A stretch of DNA of 64,000 bases from Pseudomonadota bacterium (GTDB lineage: Bacteria; Myxococcota_A; UBA796; UBA9615). The notes beneath the pieces are model-generated. The model was not told where the DNA came from. It saw only the letters and a program-made list of their open reading frames with translations, and made no database searches. Positions within the stretch are counted from its first letter, which is position 1. Every line of letters begins with the position of its first letter. Shown here piece by piece: positions 52,142-62,327 of the stretch. The translations under genes were made by a program, and so were the position numbers. The DNA lies in the NCBI GenBank assembly GCA_024229515.1, contig JAAESI010000210.1, positions 1-64,000 of the forward strand, written 5' to 3'.

Positions 52142-53341
52142 ATGAACTGCGGGACCGCGCTGCTGCTGATGCTCTTGATTCCGGTGATCGCCCTGGCCCA
52201 GGGGGAAGCCGACGAATCCGCGGTTCCGGACCCGGTGCTGCCGGAGGCGGAGCCGCCCCTGTTCCCGCCCGATGGCGCCCCCGTGACCATCGCGGAGATC
52301 CCCGCTCCCCTGCCCTCGCTGTCGGCCCAGACCTGCAACGCCTGCCACGGCGAGATCCACGATCAGTGGGCCGGGTCGGGGCACGCCACGGCCGCGACGA
52401 ACCCGGTCTACACGGCCGCGGTCGAGGCCCTCGGCCGCCCCGCCGAGTGCGACGCCTGCCACCTTCCGCTGGAAGTGCAGCGGCCGACCCTGGCCAAGGG
52501 GCCGGGCAAGGGGCAGGTGGAGAACCCCGCCTACGACCCGACCCTCCGGCTAGAGGGCGTCACCTGCGCCGCCTGCCACGTGCGGGACGGAGAGATCGTT
52601 GGGCCGCGCCAGCTGGCGGTCGGCCAGGCGCCCCACCCGGTCAGGGCCTCCCGCGCGATGAGCACCCCCGAAGCGTGCGTGAGCTGCCACCAGGCGGGCA
52701 CGGACGAGGCGGCTCACGGGAGCGCGCTGATCGACACCGTGGGCGAATGGGAGCGGAGCACGTTCGGGCAGGCCGGCATCACCTGCCAGGAGTGCCACAT
52801 GCCGCGGACGTCAGGCCGAATCGCGGGCTCGCGGTACGCGGCGTACAGCGCTCACGGACTCACGCAGGCGCGGGACCCCAAGGAGTTGGCGCGCGCGGTC
52901 ACGCTTCAGGTGTCGCTGCGCTCGTCGTCGATCCAACGAGGGGAGACCCTCCGGGCGACCGCCACGGTGATGAACACGGGGGCCGCTCACGCCGTGCCGA
53001 CGGGCGATCCGGCGCACCGGTTGGAGCTGGCGTTCACGGTCGAAGACTTCGAGGCGGCGCTCCCCAAGGGCGCTGAGCCGGCGTCGGAGTGGTTCGAGCG
53101 AACGTTGGACGCAGGCCCTCCGGTGACCGTGAGTTCGGACTCACGCCTGCAGCCCGGGGGGCAGCGGAGCGTGGACTACAGCTACGGCGCGGACAAGAAG
53201 AGCAAGCCCGGCCGGTACACCCTCGTGGTCCGCCTCCACTGGTGGGCCGTGAGCGCCGAGCAGGCGGAGGCCTACGGACTCACGGACGAGGACGTCAGGA
53301 TCCTGATCTCGGAGCAGCGGATCCCGTTCGACGTGAACTGA
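52142..53341 (+). CDS. exported pentahaem c-type cytochrome
   Basis: 399 residues with a signal peptide and five CxxCH haem sites: CNACH, CDACH, CAACH, CVSCH and CQECH, all in residues 60-225. The pattern resembles cytochrome c554-type multihaem proteins. Residues 250-399 are a beta-rich domain (ATVMNTGAAHAVPTGDP, GRYTLVVRLHWW) with no haem site, of a kind often found in such cytochromes. Start ATG 52142; AGGA lies 10 nt upstream, as does a TAGGAT hexamer. Electron donor and acceptor are unknown. Confidence 0.88.
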   Translation: MNCGTALLLMLLIPVIALAQGEADESAVPDPVLPEAEPPLFPPDGAPVTIAEIPAPLPSLSAQTCNACHGEIHDQWAGSGHATAATNPVYTAAVEALGRPAECDACHLPLEVQRPTLAKGPGKGQVENPAYDPTLRLEGVTCAACHVRDGEIVGPRQLAVGQAPHPVRASRAMSTPEACVSCHQAGTDEAAHGSALIDTVGEWERSTFGQAGITCQECHMPRTSGRIAGSRYAAYSAHGLTQARDPKELARAVTLQVSLRSSSIQRGETLRATATVMNTGAAHAVPTGDPAHRLELAFTVEDFEAALPKGAEPASEWFERTLDAGPPVTVSSDSRLQPGGQRSVDYSYGADKKSKPGRYTLVVRLHWWAVSAEQAEAYGLTDEDVRILISEQRIPFDVN

Positions 53342-53425
53342 GCGAGGATCTTTGCGTCGTCGGGCTTTGCGCCCGCGCTTCCCTCCTGTAGAACCCGGCC
53401 TCCTTCACCCCTAGGAGTGCTGATC

Positions 53426-54175
53426 ATGGAGCTGGAAGGCAGCAAGGCCCTCGTCACCGGCGGTTCGCGCGGCATCGGTCGCGCCATCGCGCTGGAGCTG
53501 GCGCGCCGCGGCGCGGACGTCGCCATCAACTACAACCGCAGCGAGGGCCCGGCCCTCGAGGTCGTTCAGGAGATCGAAAAGCTCGGTCGCAAGGGCTTCG
53601 CCATCCAGGGCGACGTCGGCGACTTCGCCTCGGCGGGCGCGCTCGTGAAGCAGGCCGTCGCCGATCTCGGCGGGCTCAACGTGCTCGTCAACAACGCCGG
53701 CATCACCCGGGACAAGCTCCTGATGGTGATGAAGGAGGATGACTGGCAGGCCGTCGTGCAGACGAACCTGGGCGGCGTCTACAACGTGAGCCAGCAGGCG
53801 ACCCGGTCCCTGCTGCGCAACCGTGCCACCGGCGCCCGCGTGATCAACATCACGTCGGTCTCCGGCATGGTCGGGGTGCCCGGGCAGGCCAACTACAGCG
53901 CCGCCAAGGCCGGCATCATCGGCTTCACCAAGGCGATGGCCAAGGAGCTGAGCAAGCGCCAGATCCTCTGCAACTGCGTCGCCCCCGGCTTCATCGAGAC
54001 CGACATGACCGACGAGCTCAACAGCCAGATGCTGGGCGAGGCGCTCAAGATGGTCCCGCAGGGCCGCATCGGGCAGAGCCAGGAGATCGCCGACGTGGTC
54101 GCGTTCCTCGCGGGTCCGGGCGCCAGCTACATCACCGGTCAGACGATCGTGGTGGACGGCGGACTTACGATGTAA
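53426..54175 (+). CDS. fabG: 3-oxoacyl-ACP reductase FabG
   Basis: NADPH-dependent reduction of 3-oxoacyl-ACP in fatty acid synthesis. 249 residues of the short-chain dehydrogenase family: [32 protein letters not shown] and [18 protein letters not shown] at 53413-53417 sits 8 nt before ATG 53426, which decides the start against the GTG 9 nt upstream. It stands alone, not in a fab cluster, so acetoacetyl-CoA reductase activity is also possible. Confidence 0.9.
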   Translation: MELEGSKALVTGGSRGIGRAIALELARRGADVAINYNRSEGPALEVVQEIEKLGRKGFAIQGDVGDFASAGALVKQAVADLGGLNVLVNNAGITRDKLLMVMKEDDWQAVVQTNLGGVYNVSQQATRSLLRNRATGARVINITSVSGMVGVPGQANYSAAKAGIIGFTKAMAKELSKRQILCNCVAPGFIETDMTDELNSQMLGEALKMVPQGRIGQSQEIADVVAFLAGPGASYITGQTIVVDGGLTM

Positions 54176-54199
54176 TTCAGCCCGGGTCGGCGGTCAGGC

Positions 54200-56890
54200 C
54201 TAAGCGCTCTCGAGCTGCTTGATCGCCGACTTGAGGCTCTCGACGCCGGAGGTGTCGGCAGGGTCGTACTTGATCCCCATGCCTTCTTCCTGACCGGCCA
54301 TCACCTCGACGCCCTTGCTGGACCAGACGACCGAGCCGCGAAGCTCGACGGGATCGTCGAACCCGGGGATCGTCAAGTGGAGCACGCAGTCGCGTCCCAC
54401 ATCCAGCGGCTTCTTCGTCTTGATGAACGTGCCGCCGCGCTTCAGGTTGCGCTTGTACTCGTTCAGGAAGGTCGAGGCCTTCTTGTAGGAGATGCGCAGC
54501 CGCGCGGGCCGGCGCTTCTTCTTCTTGTCCGCGGGGGCCGTGGGCGCCGCTGAAGGCGTCGCCTCGGGCTGAGCCAGCGGAGTGGAGAACTGGATGCCCT
54601 CGTCCCTGGGCGCTTCGGGCTCCGCCTCGGGCCGCAGCGCGATGCCGAAGGGATCCAGGGCGTCCAGATCGTCGTCCAGATCGAGCACGTCGTTGCCGAC
54701 GGCCAGCCCGGTGCCGAAGGGGGAGTCGACCTCGCCCTTGGGCACGACCCCGTACGGGTCGTACTCCTCCTCGGGAGGAACCTCCGCCATGCCCTGGGGT
54801 TCCAGGTCGGGGAGATCGGGGAGAACCTCGTTGATTCCGGAGGCGGATCCCACGGCGATCGGTTCCGGCTCCCCGAGGTCGGGGGCGAAGGCGATCGGCT
54901 CCACCGCGGCGACCGCCGGCTCGGGCGGCGGCGCGGGCTGGGAGCGTTCCACCGAGCCGTCGCGTTCCGCCATCGCGTAGGGATCGGCGGAGGTGTCGGT
55001 GGGGGCGATGTCGGCGGGCAGCTCGCCGGTGGGGGCGTCCACGTCGGCGTGGCCGGTCTCGAACTTGTCGGCCATGGCCAACTCGTCCTGCGACCGGGCC
55101 ACCATCGCCAGCTCGTCCTGCGAGCGGGTAGCCACGGCGAGCTCGTCCTGGTCGCGGGCGACGATGCCCTGCGGCTCCGCGGCCGCGGCGGCGGGATCGA
55201 CCTTGCCCTTCTTCTTCTTCTTGCCCTTGCCGACCCCGGCCATCTTGGCGAGCCGCCCGAAGAAGGCGCGCTCCTGGGGGTCGTCGGACTCGGCGCCCGA
55301 ACCGGTCGGGGTCGGCCCCTCGCCCGGGGACATGCCGGCGGGGAACTCGAGGTCGTCGCGCGCCAGCGTGACCGCCTTGGGCTGTTCGCCCGTCGCCGCC
55401 GCGATGTAGTCGCGAATCTCGATCTGCTGGGCCTCGGAGGTGTCCCGGTCCACGGCGGTCACGTGGAGGATGCCGTTGGCATCGATGCGGAAGGTGACGT
55501 CGATCCGCGGGACCATCTTCTCGGCCTCACGGATGCCGTGAAGCAGGAACTCGCCGAGGAAGTCGTTCTCGGCGGCGAGCTTGCTGCTGCCCTGGCGCGC
55601 CGTGACCTTCACCTCGCGCTGGCCGTCCTTGACCGTCGTGAACGTGCGGCTCTCACTGCACGGCACCGTGGTGTTCTTCTCGATGATCGGCTTGAAGAAG
55701 CCGCCGGCGGTGTCCATGCCGAGCGCATGGGGCGTGACGTCCAGCAGCAACGTGCTCTGGGTCTCGCTCTCCAGGCTGTAGCCGTGCACGGCGGCGCCGA
55801 TGGCGACGACCTCTTCGGGGTGCACGCCCTTGCAGGGGGTCATGCCGAAGAAGATCCGGATCGTCTCCTGGATCTTCGGCATGCGGGTCATGCCGCCGAC
55901 GAGGATGATCTCGTCCAGATCCTCGATCGACATGTTCGCTGTGCGAAGCGCCGAGTCGGTGATCTTGATGGTTTCGTTGACGAGGTCCTGGACCATCGTC
56001 TCCAGCTGCTCGCGGGACAGCTCGACTTCGAGGTTGTGCTCGCCCGCCAGCCGCGGGATGAGGATCGGCGTGCGGTCGACGAACGACAGCTCGCACTTGG
56101 CCCGCTCGGCCGCGTCCTTGAGCCGCTGCAGCGCCTCCTTGTCCTGCCGAACGTCCACGCCGGTCTGCTGCTGGAACGTGTCCGCGAGCCAGTTCACGAC
56201 GCGGTAGTCGAAGTCCTCACCGCCCAGGAACGTGTTGCCGGCGGTGCCGAGGATCTCGTAGACCCCTTCCCCGCACTCGAGGATCGAGACGTCGAACGTG
56301 CCGCCGCCGAGGTCGAAGACGGCGATCTTCTTCTGCAGGTCCTTCTTGAACCCGTAGGCCAGCGCCGCCGCGGTCGGCTCGTTCAGCAGCCGCAGCACGT
56401 TGAGGCCGGCCTTCTCGCCCGCCTCCATGGTGTGCTTGCGCTGGGCGTGGGTGAAGTTGGCGGGGACTGTGATCACCGCGTCCGCGACCGGCTCGCCGAT
56501 CGCCTTCTCCGCGATCTCCTTGACCGCCTTGAGGATGATGGAGGAGGCCTCGACGGGGGTGACCTCGATGTCGCCCATGCGGAGCAGCACGCTGCCGTGC
56601 TCGCCCTCGACCACGTCGTAGCTGACGTGCTTCATGGACTCCTGGACTTCGGCGGAGTGGAACTTGCGTCCGAGCAGCCGCTTGACCGCGTACAGCGTGT
56701 CCTTGGGGTGCGTCAGGATCAGCGCCCTGGCGCCATGCCCCACCACAAATCGCCCACGGCCCTTCATCGCGATGCTCGACGGAAGGATGTTGTAGCCCCG
56801 CTCGTCTTCGATCACCTTCGGGCGCCCGTCGCGCACGATCGCGACGCAGCTGTTCGTGGTCCCGAGATCGATCCCGACAATGACACCCAT
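54200..56890 (-). CDS. Hsp70 (DnaK-like) protein with C-terminal PilZ domain
   Basis: 896 residues. 1-365 is a full Hsp70 nucleotide-binding domain ([34 protein letters not shown]), then a linker (LLLDVTP) and substrate-binding beta domain to about 500. The helical lid of DnaK is absent. 540-565 is Lys-rich; 579-608 is a decapeptide repeated three times; 610-795 is acidic, Pro-rich and disordered. 797-880 is a PilZ domain of the Myxococcus paralogous type ([30 protein letters not shown]). The usual NxSxxG is NLKRGG, so c-di-GMP binding is doubtful. No DnaJ or GrpE gene is nearby. Confidence 0.88.
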   Translation of the reverse strand: MGVIVGIDLGTTNSCVAIVRDGRPKVIEDERGYNILPSSIAMKGRGRFVVGHGARALILTHPKDTLYAVKRLLGRKFHSAEVQESMKHVSYDVVEGEHGSVLLRMGDIEVTPVEASSIILKAVKEIAEKAIGEPVADAVITVPANFTHAQRKHTMEAGEKAGLNVLRLLNEPTAAALAYGFKKDLQKKIAVFDLGGGTFDVSILECGEGVYEILGTAGNTFLGGEDFDYRVVNWLADTFQQQTGVDVRQDKEALQRLKDAAERAKCELSFVDRTPILIPRLAGEHNLEVELSREQLETMVQDLVNETIKITDSALRTANMSIEDLDEIILVGGMTRMPKIQETIRIFFGMTPCKGVHPEEVVAIGAAVHGYSLESETQSTLLLDVTPHALGMDTAGGFFKPIIEKNTTVPCSESRTFTTVKDGQREVKVTARQGSSKLAAENDFLGEFLLHGIREAEKMVPRIDVTFRIDANGILHVTAVDRDTSEAQQIEIRDYIAAATGEQPKAVTLARDDLEFPAGMSPGEGPTPTGSGAESDDPQERAFFGRLAKMAGVGKGKKKKKGKVDPAAAAAEPQGIVARDQDELAVATRSQDELAMVARSQDELAMADKFETGHADVDAPTGELPADIAPTDTSADPYAMAERDGSVERSQPAPPPEPAVAAVEPIAFAPDLGEPEPIAVGSASGINEVLPDLPDLEPQGMAEVPPEEEYDPYGVVPKGEVDSPFGTGLAVGNDVLDLDDDLDALDPFGIALRPEAEPEAPRDEGIQFSTPLAQPEATPSAAPTAPADKKKKRRPARLRISYKKASTFLNEYKRNLKRGGTFIKTKKPLDVGRDCVLHLTIPGFDDPVELRGSVVWSSKGVEVMAGQEEGMGIKYDPADTSGVESLKSAIKQLESA
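55067..55156 (-). repeat. three tandem 30-bp units in the Hsp70-PilZ gene
   Basis: Encodes residues 579-608 as three copies of R-(D/S)-Q-D-E-L-A-x-x-x. The units differ at several bases, so they are an old in-frame duplication and not a sequencing artefact. Confidence 0.8.
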
Positions 56891-56946
56891 TCCGTAGCAG
56901 CCTCCGGTGGTCCCCGCTCAACCCTCGCACACACGTGGGCGACTGA

Positions 56947-56975
56947 ATTCTACTGGGGACTTCGCTAGGTTTCAA
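56947..56975 (-). promoter_or_regulatory. promoter of the Hsp70-PilZ gene
   Basis: TTGAAA (56970-56975), 17-bp spacer, TAGAAT (56947-56952) on the minus strand: five of six matches in both boxes. It spans the purF stop codon, 57 nt before the ATG, so the gene can be transcribed apart from the purine operon. Confidence 0.6.
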
Positions 56976-58353
56976 AAAGCCCGAGCTGATCTCGACGCTC
57001 CAGATCGTCGTGCGGTACGGGGTAGCGCCCGGTGAAGCAGGCATCGCAGTGCCCTTCCACGGGAGAGCCGTCGGCCACTGCCGCGTGCATTCCGTCGACG
57101 CTGAGGTAGCCGATCGAGTCGGCGCCTACGAATCTTCCGATTTCTGCGACTTCGTTGTTCGCCGCGATCAACTCCGCCCGCGTGGGCGTGTCGATCCCGT
57201 ACCAACACGGGCCCGTCGTGGGCGGCGCCGCGATGCGCAGGTGCACCGACTCAACCCCCGCCTTGCGGAGCATGCGGACGATCTTGCGGCAGGTGGTCCC
57301 GCGCACCAGCGAGTCGTCCACGACCACCACGTGCTTGCCCTTGAGCAGCGTCGGCACGGGGTTCAGCTTCAGCTTCACCCCGAAGTCCCGGATCTGCTGG
57401 CTCGGCTCGATGAACGATCGCCCCACGTAGTGGTTGCGCACCAGCCCCAGCTGGAACGGAATCTGGAGCTTCTGTGCGTAGCCCAGCGCCGCCGCCACGC
57501 CTGAGTCCGGCACCGGAACGACCATGTCGACGTCCGCGGGCTGCTCGATCGCGAGCCGCTCCCCCAGCTTCATCCGCACGCCGTAGACGTCCTGGCCCCA
57601 CAGCGCCGTGTCGGGGCGCGCGAAGTACAGGTGCTCGAAGATGCAGGCGGCCCGGCCGGCCTTCGGGAACGGGTGGAACGAGGTCAGCCCATCGTCGTCG
57701 ATCACGACGATCTCGCCGGGCTCGATGTCCCGCACGAATGTCGCCTCGATCAGGTCCAGCGCGCTGCTCTCGGAGGCGAGGATGTAGCCGCCGCCGGGGC
57801 GTCGGCCCAGCACCAGCGGACGGAAGCCGAGGGGGTCGCGACCCGCGATGAGCCGCTCGGGCGTCATCATCACCAGGGACCACGCCCCCCGAATGCGGCC
57901 GAGCGCGTCGATGACCCGATTCAGCAGGCTGCGCTGCCGGGAGCGCGCGATGAGGTGCACGATGACCTCGGTGTCGCTGCTGGTCTGGAAGATCGCGCCT
58001 TCGTCCTGCAGCTCCTTGCGCAGCGTGCCGGCGTTGACGAGGTTGCCGTTGTGGCCGATCGCGAAGCCGCCCCCGAGCTGGACCGTGAGCGGCTGCACGT
58101 TGACCAGGGAGTTGGAGCCGGCGGTGCTGTAGCGCACGTGTCCGATGGCGCGTCGGCCGGGCAGGCGGTCGAAGACGTCGCGGCGCCCGAAGACGTCGGC
58201 GACGAGCCCCTGCCCTCGCTCCAAGTGCAGTTGACGGCCGTCGCTGCTGACGATCCCGGCCCCTTCCTGGCCCCGGTGCTGCAGCGCGTGCAGCCCCAGG
58301 TAGGCGAGGTTCGCTGCTTCAGCGCACCCCCAGACGCCGATGACGCCGCACAT
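56965..58353 (-). CDS. purF: amidophosphoribosyltransferase
   Basis: First committed step of purine synthesis: PRPP plus glutamine to phosphoribosylamine. 462 residues: Cys2 as N-terminal nucleophile after Met removal (no propeptide), HRGQEGAGI, and the PRPP loop VVVVDDSLVRGTT (342-354). Cys237, Cys383, Cys436 and Cys439 match the four Fe-S ligands of the Bacillus enzyme, so this is the Fe-S type. Last gene of the purine operon, 4 bp after purL. Confidence 0.96.
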   Translation of the reverse strand: MCGVIGVWGCAEAANLAYLGLHALQHRGQEGAGIVSSDGRQLHLERGQGLVADVFGRRDVFDRLPGRRAIGHVRYSTAGSNSLVNVQPLTVQLGGGFAIGHNGNLVNAGTLRKELQDEGAIFQTSSDTEVIVHLIARSRQRSLLNRVIDALGRIRGAWSLVMMTPERLIAGRDPLGFRPLVLGRRPGGGYILASESSALDLIEATFVRDIEPGEIVVIDDDGLTSFHPFPKAGRAACIFEHLYFARPDTALWGQDVYGVRMKLGERLAIEQPADVDMVVPVPDSGVAAALGYAQKLQIPFQLGLVRNHYVGRSFIEPSQQIRDFGVKLKLNPVPTLLKGKHVVVVDDSLVRGTTCRKIVRMLRKAGVESVHLRIAAPPTTGPCWYGIDTPTRAELIAANNEVAEIGRFVGADSIGYLSVDGMHAAVADGSPVEGHCDACFTGRYPVPHDDLERRDQLGLFET

Positions 58354-58357
58354 GCGG

Positions 58358-60649
58358 TTAGTCCCTCACGGGCGGCTGGGGCAGGCCCACCGAGGCACAG
58401 AAGCCGCCTTCCCAGGCGGCGCGGGCCTCCGCCAGGGACAGGTCGATGGCGCGGGTCTGGTGGGCGTCGGTGACGACGATCCGATCGCCTCCGATGCGGC
58501 CGCAGTGCCGGGCCATGCAGCCCAACTCCTGGGACAGGGCGAGCAGGTCGGCGAGGTGCGAGGTCGGCACCACCGCCCACGCGCAGCCCTGCGTCTCCCC
58601 GAACAGCGAGAGTTCCCGGGCGATGGGGTCGGGGTTGGCGGCGAGGTTCACTTCGCAGCCCTGGCCCGGTCCCACATCGGGGTTGCGCCCGCCCGTGATC
58701 GCCATCTCTGCGAGGGCGACCGCGAGGCCTCCGTCGGCGGCGTCGTGGGCGGCGCGGATGAACCGGCGGCGGATGCCTTCGTGCAGGACCGCCAGCAGCG
58801 CCTTCTCCTCGTTCCAGTGGACCTTCGGGGGGGCGCCCTGCTCGACGCCGTGGCAGACGATGGCGTAAGCGGAGGCGCCGAGGCTGGGCCGGGGGCTCCC
58901 CAGGAGCACGAGCTCTCCCCCGTCGGCGGGCAGGCCCATACCGACGGCGTCGTCGCGCGACTCCAGCAGACCGACCATGCCGATCGTGGGGGTCGGGTGG
59001 ATCGAGGTCGCGTCGGTCTCGTTGTAGAGGCTGACGTTGCCGCTGACCACGGGCACGCCGAGGGCGCGGAGCCCGTCGCCGAGGCCGGTGACGGCGCGCT
59101 CGAACTCCCACATCACCTCGGGCCGCTCGGGGTTGCCGAAGTTGAGGCAGTCGGTCACCGCGATCGGCTCGGCGCCGACGCAGGCGACGTTGCGGGCCGC
59201 CTCCGCGATCACGCCCTGGGCGCCCTCGTAAGGGTCCGCCTTGACGTGGATCTGGTTGCAGTCGGCCGAAACGGCGATGGCCTTCTCGGTGTCGGGCACG
59301 CGGAGCACGGCGGCGTCGGCGGCGCCCGGTCGGACCAACGTGTTGAGCCGAACCATGTGGTCGTACTGGCGCCACACCCACCGCTTGTCGGCGATGGTGG
59401 GAGACGCCAGGAGCTGGAGCAGCACCTCGTTGCAGTCGCCGACCGCGGGCAGCTCGGGCTGCGCCTGGCGGGCGGCCAGATCGGCGGGCTCGGCGCGCGG
59501 CCGGTCGTACTCGGGGGCCTCATCGGTCAGCGGGCCGACGGGGATGGACGCCACCTCGACGCCGTCCTCGACGATGGTCCACATGCCGTCGTCGGTGACC
59601 GTGCCGACGACCACCGCTTCGAGATCCCACTTGGTGAAGATCTGGCGGACGTCGTCCTCGCGGCCCTTGGCGGCCACGATGAGCATGCGCTCCTGGGACT
59701 CGGACAGCAGGCACTCGTACGGCGTCATGCCGTCTTCACGCCGGGGGATGCGGTCGACGTGGAGCCGGAGCCCGGTGCCGCCGCGCCCCGCCATCTCGAC
59801 CGACGACGAGGTCAGGCCGGCCGCGCCCATGTCCTGGATCGCGACGACCGAGTCCTCCTTCATCAGCTCGAGGCAGGCCTCCAACAGCAGCTTCTCGGTG
59901 TAGGGATCGCCGACCTGGACGGTGGGGCGGTTGCCCTCCTCCCCTTCGACGAACGAGTCCGACGCCATGGTCGCGCCGTGGATGCCGTCCCGGCCCGTGC
60001 GCGAGCCGACGTACAGCACGGGGTTGCCCGGTCCTGCCGCGATCCCGCGGAAGATCCGGTCCTCCTCGACCACGCCGACGCACATCGCGTTGACGAGGTT
60101 GTTCCCGTCGTAGCAGCCGTGGAAGGCGACCTCGCCGCCGACCGTGGGCACGCCCATGCAGTTGCCGTAGCCCGCGATCCCCGCGACCACGCCCTCGACG
60201 AGGTGCCGGGTCTTGGGGTGCTCCGGCCGCCCGAAGCGCAGCGAGTTCAGCAGCGCGATCGGCCGCGCGTTCATCGTGAAGACGTCCCGGAGGATGCCCC
60301 CGACCCCCGTCGCCGCGCCCTGGTAGGGCTCGATGAAGCTGGGGTGGTTGTGCGACTCCATCTTGAAGCAGATGCCGAGGCCGTCGCCGATCCCGATCAC
60401 GCCGGCGTTCTCGCCGGGCCCCTGGAGCACGCGGGGACCGTCGGTGGGGAACGTCTTGAGGTGGATGCGCGAGGTCTTGTAGGAGCAGTGCTCCGACCAC
60501 ATCACGCTGAAGACGCCGAGCTCCGTGTAGGTCGGCTCGCGTCCGAGGATGCGCAGCACGGAGGCGTACTCGTCGTCGGACAAGCCGTGCTCACGGACGA
60601 GCGCGTCGTTGATCTCCGGGTCTCCGGGGCGGGGGGCGATGGTGCTCAC
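58358..60649 (-). CDS. purL: FGAM synthase subunit PurL
   Basis: 763 residues of the small PurL type that works with separate PurQ and Pur[10 protein letters not shown] near the N-terminus, the ATP and FGAR segments KMESHNHPS and [11 protein letters not shown], and GDNFGNP-like motifs ([12 protein letters not shown]) are typical. Overlaps purQ by 4 bp. It makes formylglycinamidine ribonucleotide with ammonia supplied by PurQ. Confidence 0.96.
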   Translation of the reverse strand: MSTIAPRPGDPEINDALVREHGLSDDEYASVLRILGREPTYTELGVFSVMWSEHCSYKTSRIHLKTFPTDGPRVLQGPGENAGVIGIGDGLGICFKMESHNHPSFIEPYQGAATGVGGILRDVFTMNARPIALLNSLRFGRPEHPKTRHLVEGVVAGIAGYGNCMGVPTVGGEVAFHGCYDGNNLVNAMCVGVVEEDRIFRGIAAGPGNPVLYVGSRTGRDGIHGATMASDSFVEGEEGNRPTVQVGDPYTEKLLLEACLELMKEDSVVAIQDMGAAGLTSSSVEMAGRGGTGLRLHVDRIPRREDGMTPYECLLSESQERMLIVAAKGREDDVRQIFTKWDLEAVVVGTVTDDGMWTIVEDGVEVASIPVGPLTDEAPEYDRPRAEPADLAARQAQPELPAVGDCNEVLLQLLASPTIADKRWVWRQYDHMVRLNTLVRPGAADAAVLRVPDTEKAIAVSADCNQIHVKADPYEGAQGVIAEAARNVACVGAEPIAVTDCLNFGNPERPEVMWEFERAVTGLGDGLRALGVPVVSGNVSLYNETDATSIHPTPTIGMVGLLESRDDAVGMGLPADGGELVLLGSPRPSLGASAYAIVCHGVEQGAPPKVHWNEEKALLAVLHEGIRRRFIRAAHDAADGGLAVALAEMAITGGRNPDVGPGQGCEVNLAANPDPIARELSLFGETQGCAWAVVPTSHLADLLALSQELGCMARHCGRIGGDRIVVTDAHQTRAIDLSLAEARAAWEGGFCASVGLPQPPVRD

Positions 60650-61344
60650 GCGCGGGTTCCCTCGAGGAACGAGTGGATGATGGAGCGGAAGATCCAGGCT
60701 CCGGAGGCGTCGCCGAGCTCACTCTCAGCGTTGCGTTCGGGGTGCGGCATCATCCCGAGCACGTTGCCCCGGGCGTTGGTGATGCCGGCGATGTTGTTCA
60801 GCGAGCCGTTGGGGTTCGCCTCGTCCGTCTCGGTGCCATCCCGCTGGGCGTACCGGAAGACCACCTGCCGCTCGCCCTCGAGCCGCCCGAGGGTCTCTTC
60901 GTCGGCGTAGTAGCAGCCGCCGTGGTGGGCGATCGGGGCCACCACCGTCTCGGGGCAGAGCACCGTCCACGGGGTGTGCCCGTTGGCCACCACGAGGCTG
61001 GCGTCCTCGCAGATGAACTTCAGCTGGCTGTTGGTGCGCAGCACCCCCGGCAGCAGGCCGGCCTCCGTGAGCACCTGGAAGCCGTTGCAGATCCCCAGCA
61101 CGTAGCCGCCGTGCTGGGCGAACCTGGCGACCTCCTCGGTGATCGGGCTGAACCGCGCGATCGCCCCGCACCGCAGGTAGTCGCCGTAGCTGAACCCGCC
61201 GGGGAGGATGATGCAGTCCACGTCCTGCAGGTCGCGATCCTTGTGCCACAGGAAGGTGGCGTCGCAGCCGAGCACGTGTTTGACCACGTGGTAGGCGTCG
61301 TGATCGCAGTTGCTGCCGGGGTAGGTGACGATCCCGAACTTCAT
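60646..61344 (-). CDS. purQ: FGAM synthase glutaminase subunit PurQ
   Basis: 232-residue class I glutamine amidotransferase: [16 protein letters not shown] start, [17 protein letters not shown] oxyanion region, LGICNGFQ with the nucleophile Cys, and MMPHPERN with the catalytic His. Supplies ammonia to PurL. 15 bp after purS. Confidence 0.97.
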   Translation of the reverse strand: MKFGIVTYPGSNCDHDAYHVVKHVLGCDATFLWHKDRDLQDVDCIILPGGFSYGDYLRCGAIARFSPITEEVARFAQHGGYVLGICNGFQVLTEAGLLPGVLRTNSQLKFICEDASLVVANGHTPWTVLCPETVVAPIAHHGGCYYADEETLGRLEGERQVVFRYAQRDGTETDEANPNGSLNNIAGITNARGNVLGMMPHPERNAESELGDASGAWIFRSIIHSFLEGTRA

Positions 61345-61359
61345 CGCGAGTTCCTCAGT

Positions 61360-61605
61360 TCAGCCGAGGACTTCGACTTCGAAGTCTTCGACGGTCTCGT
61401 TGGCGAGCAGCTTCCTGGCCATGTCGCGCCCCAGCGCGAGGGCCGCTTCGGCGTCGACCGTGGAGGCGAGGGTGAGGTCGATGACCTTGCCCACGCGCAC
61501 CTCGCCGATGCCGTCGAAGCCCAGGTTGGTGAGGCCGCCCTTGACCGCGGCCCCCTGGGGGTCGAGGACCCCCCGGCGGGGAGTGACGTGCACGCGGAGC
61601 TTCAT
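61360..61605 (-). CDS. purS: FGAM synthase subunit PurS
   Basis: 81 residues, the small structural subunit linking PurQ and PurL. VTPRRGVLDPQGAAVKGGL and the C-terminal LLANETVEDFEVEV are family signatures. Its ATG overlaps the purC stop by one base. Confidence 0.95.
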   Translation of the reverse strand: MKLRVHVTPRRGVLDPQGAAVKGGLTNLGFDGIGEVRVGKVIDLTLASTVDAEAALALGRDMARKLLANETVEDFEVEVLG

Positions 61606-62327
61606 CAGACGCCCGCCGCCTCGGTCACGAGGCTCTGCAGCCGCGCGTAGGACTCCTCGACGCCGCCCATGTCGAAGCGGAACCGGTCCTTGTCGAGCTT
61701 CTCGCCCGTCTTGGTGTCCCAGAGGCGGCAGCCGTCGGGGGTGATCTCGTCGGCGAGCAGGAGGTTGCCCTCGTTGTCGCGGCCGAACTCGAGCTTGAAG
61801 TCCACGAGGTCGATCCCGAGGGTCTTCCAGAAGGCGACCATGATCTCGTTCACCTTCATGGTCAGCTCGGAGGCGAGGTCGAGGATCTCGTAGTCGGCGA
61901 GGCCGAGGATGGCGATCGCCTCACGGCCGATGAGCGGGTCGCCGAGCTCGTCGCTCTTGACGAAGTACTCGATCATCGGGCGTTCGAGCTTGAGCCCCTC
62001 CTCGGTCGCGTACCGGCGGCACAGCGAGCCGGCGGCGATGTTCCGCACGACGAACTCGACCATCACGATGTCGACCCGCTTCACGAGCTGCTCGCGATCG
62101 TTGAGGACCTCGACGAGGTGGGTCTTGATCCCGGCCTGCTCGAGCAGCCGGAAGATGCTCGTGCTGATGGACTGGTTGAAGACGCCCTTGCCGACGATCG
62201 TGCCCTTCTTGACGCCGTTGAAGGCGGTGGCGTCGTCCTTGAACTCCTGGATCAAGAGGTTGGGGTCGTCGGTGGTGTGGAGGATCTTGCTCTTGCCCTC
62301 TGAGAGGACGGCGGTCTTGGTCGGCAT
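61605..62327 (-). CDS. purC: SAICAR synthetase PurC
   Basis: Joins CAIR and aspartate. 240 residues; the ATG at 62327 is chosen because the frame upstream is antisense-like junk inside purB. EGKSKILHTTDDP, KDDATAFNG, VEFVVRNIAAGSL and the C-terminal DFKLEFGRDNEG and ITPDGCRLWD are standard. One-base overlap with the purB stop. Confidence 0.96.
   Translation of the reverse strand: MPTKTAVLSEGKSKILHTTDDPNLLIQEFKDDATAFNGVKKGTIVGKGVFNQSISTSIFRLLEQAGIKTHLVEVLNDREQLVKRVDIVMVEFVVRNIAAGSLCRRYATEEGLKLERPMIEYFVKSDELGDPLIGREAIAILGLADYEILDLASELTMKVNEIMVAFWKTLGIDLVDFKLEFGRDNEGNLLLADEITPDGCRLWDTKTGEKLDKDRFRFDMGGVEESYARLQSLVTEAAGV

Noticed and set aside
54176..54199. Bidirectional terminator between fabG and the Hsp70-PilZ gene
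   Set aside because: The 24-bp gap has only a weak G/C pairing and no T-run.
55067..55156. Short tandem repeats as a CRISPR array
   Set aside because: Units are contiguous 30-bp copies in coding phase, with no spacers and no cas genes.
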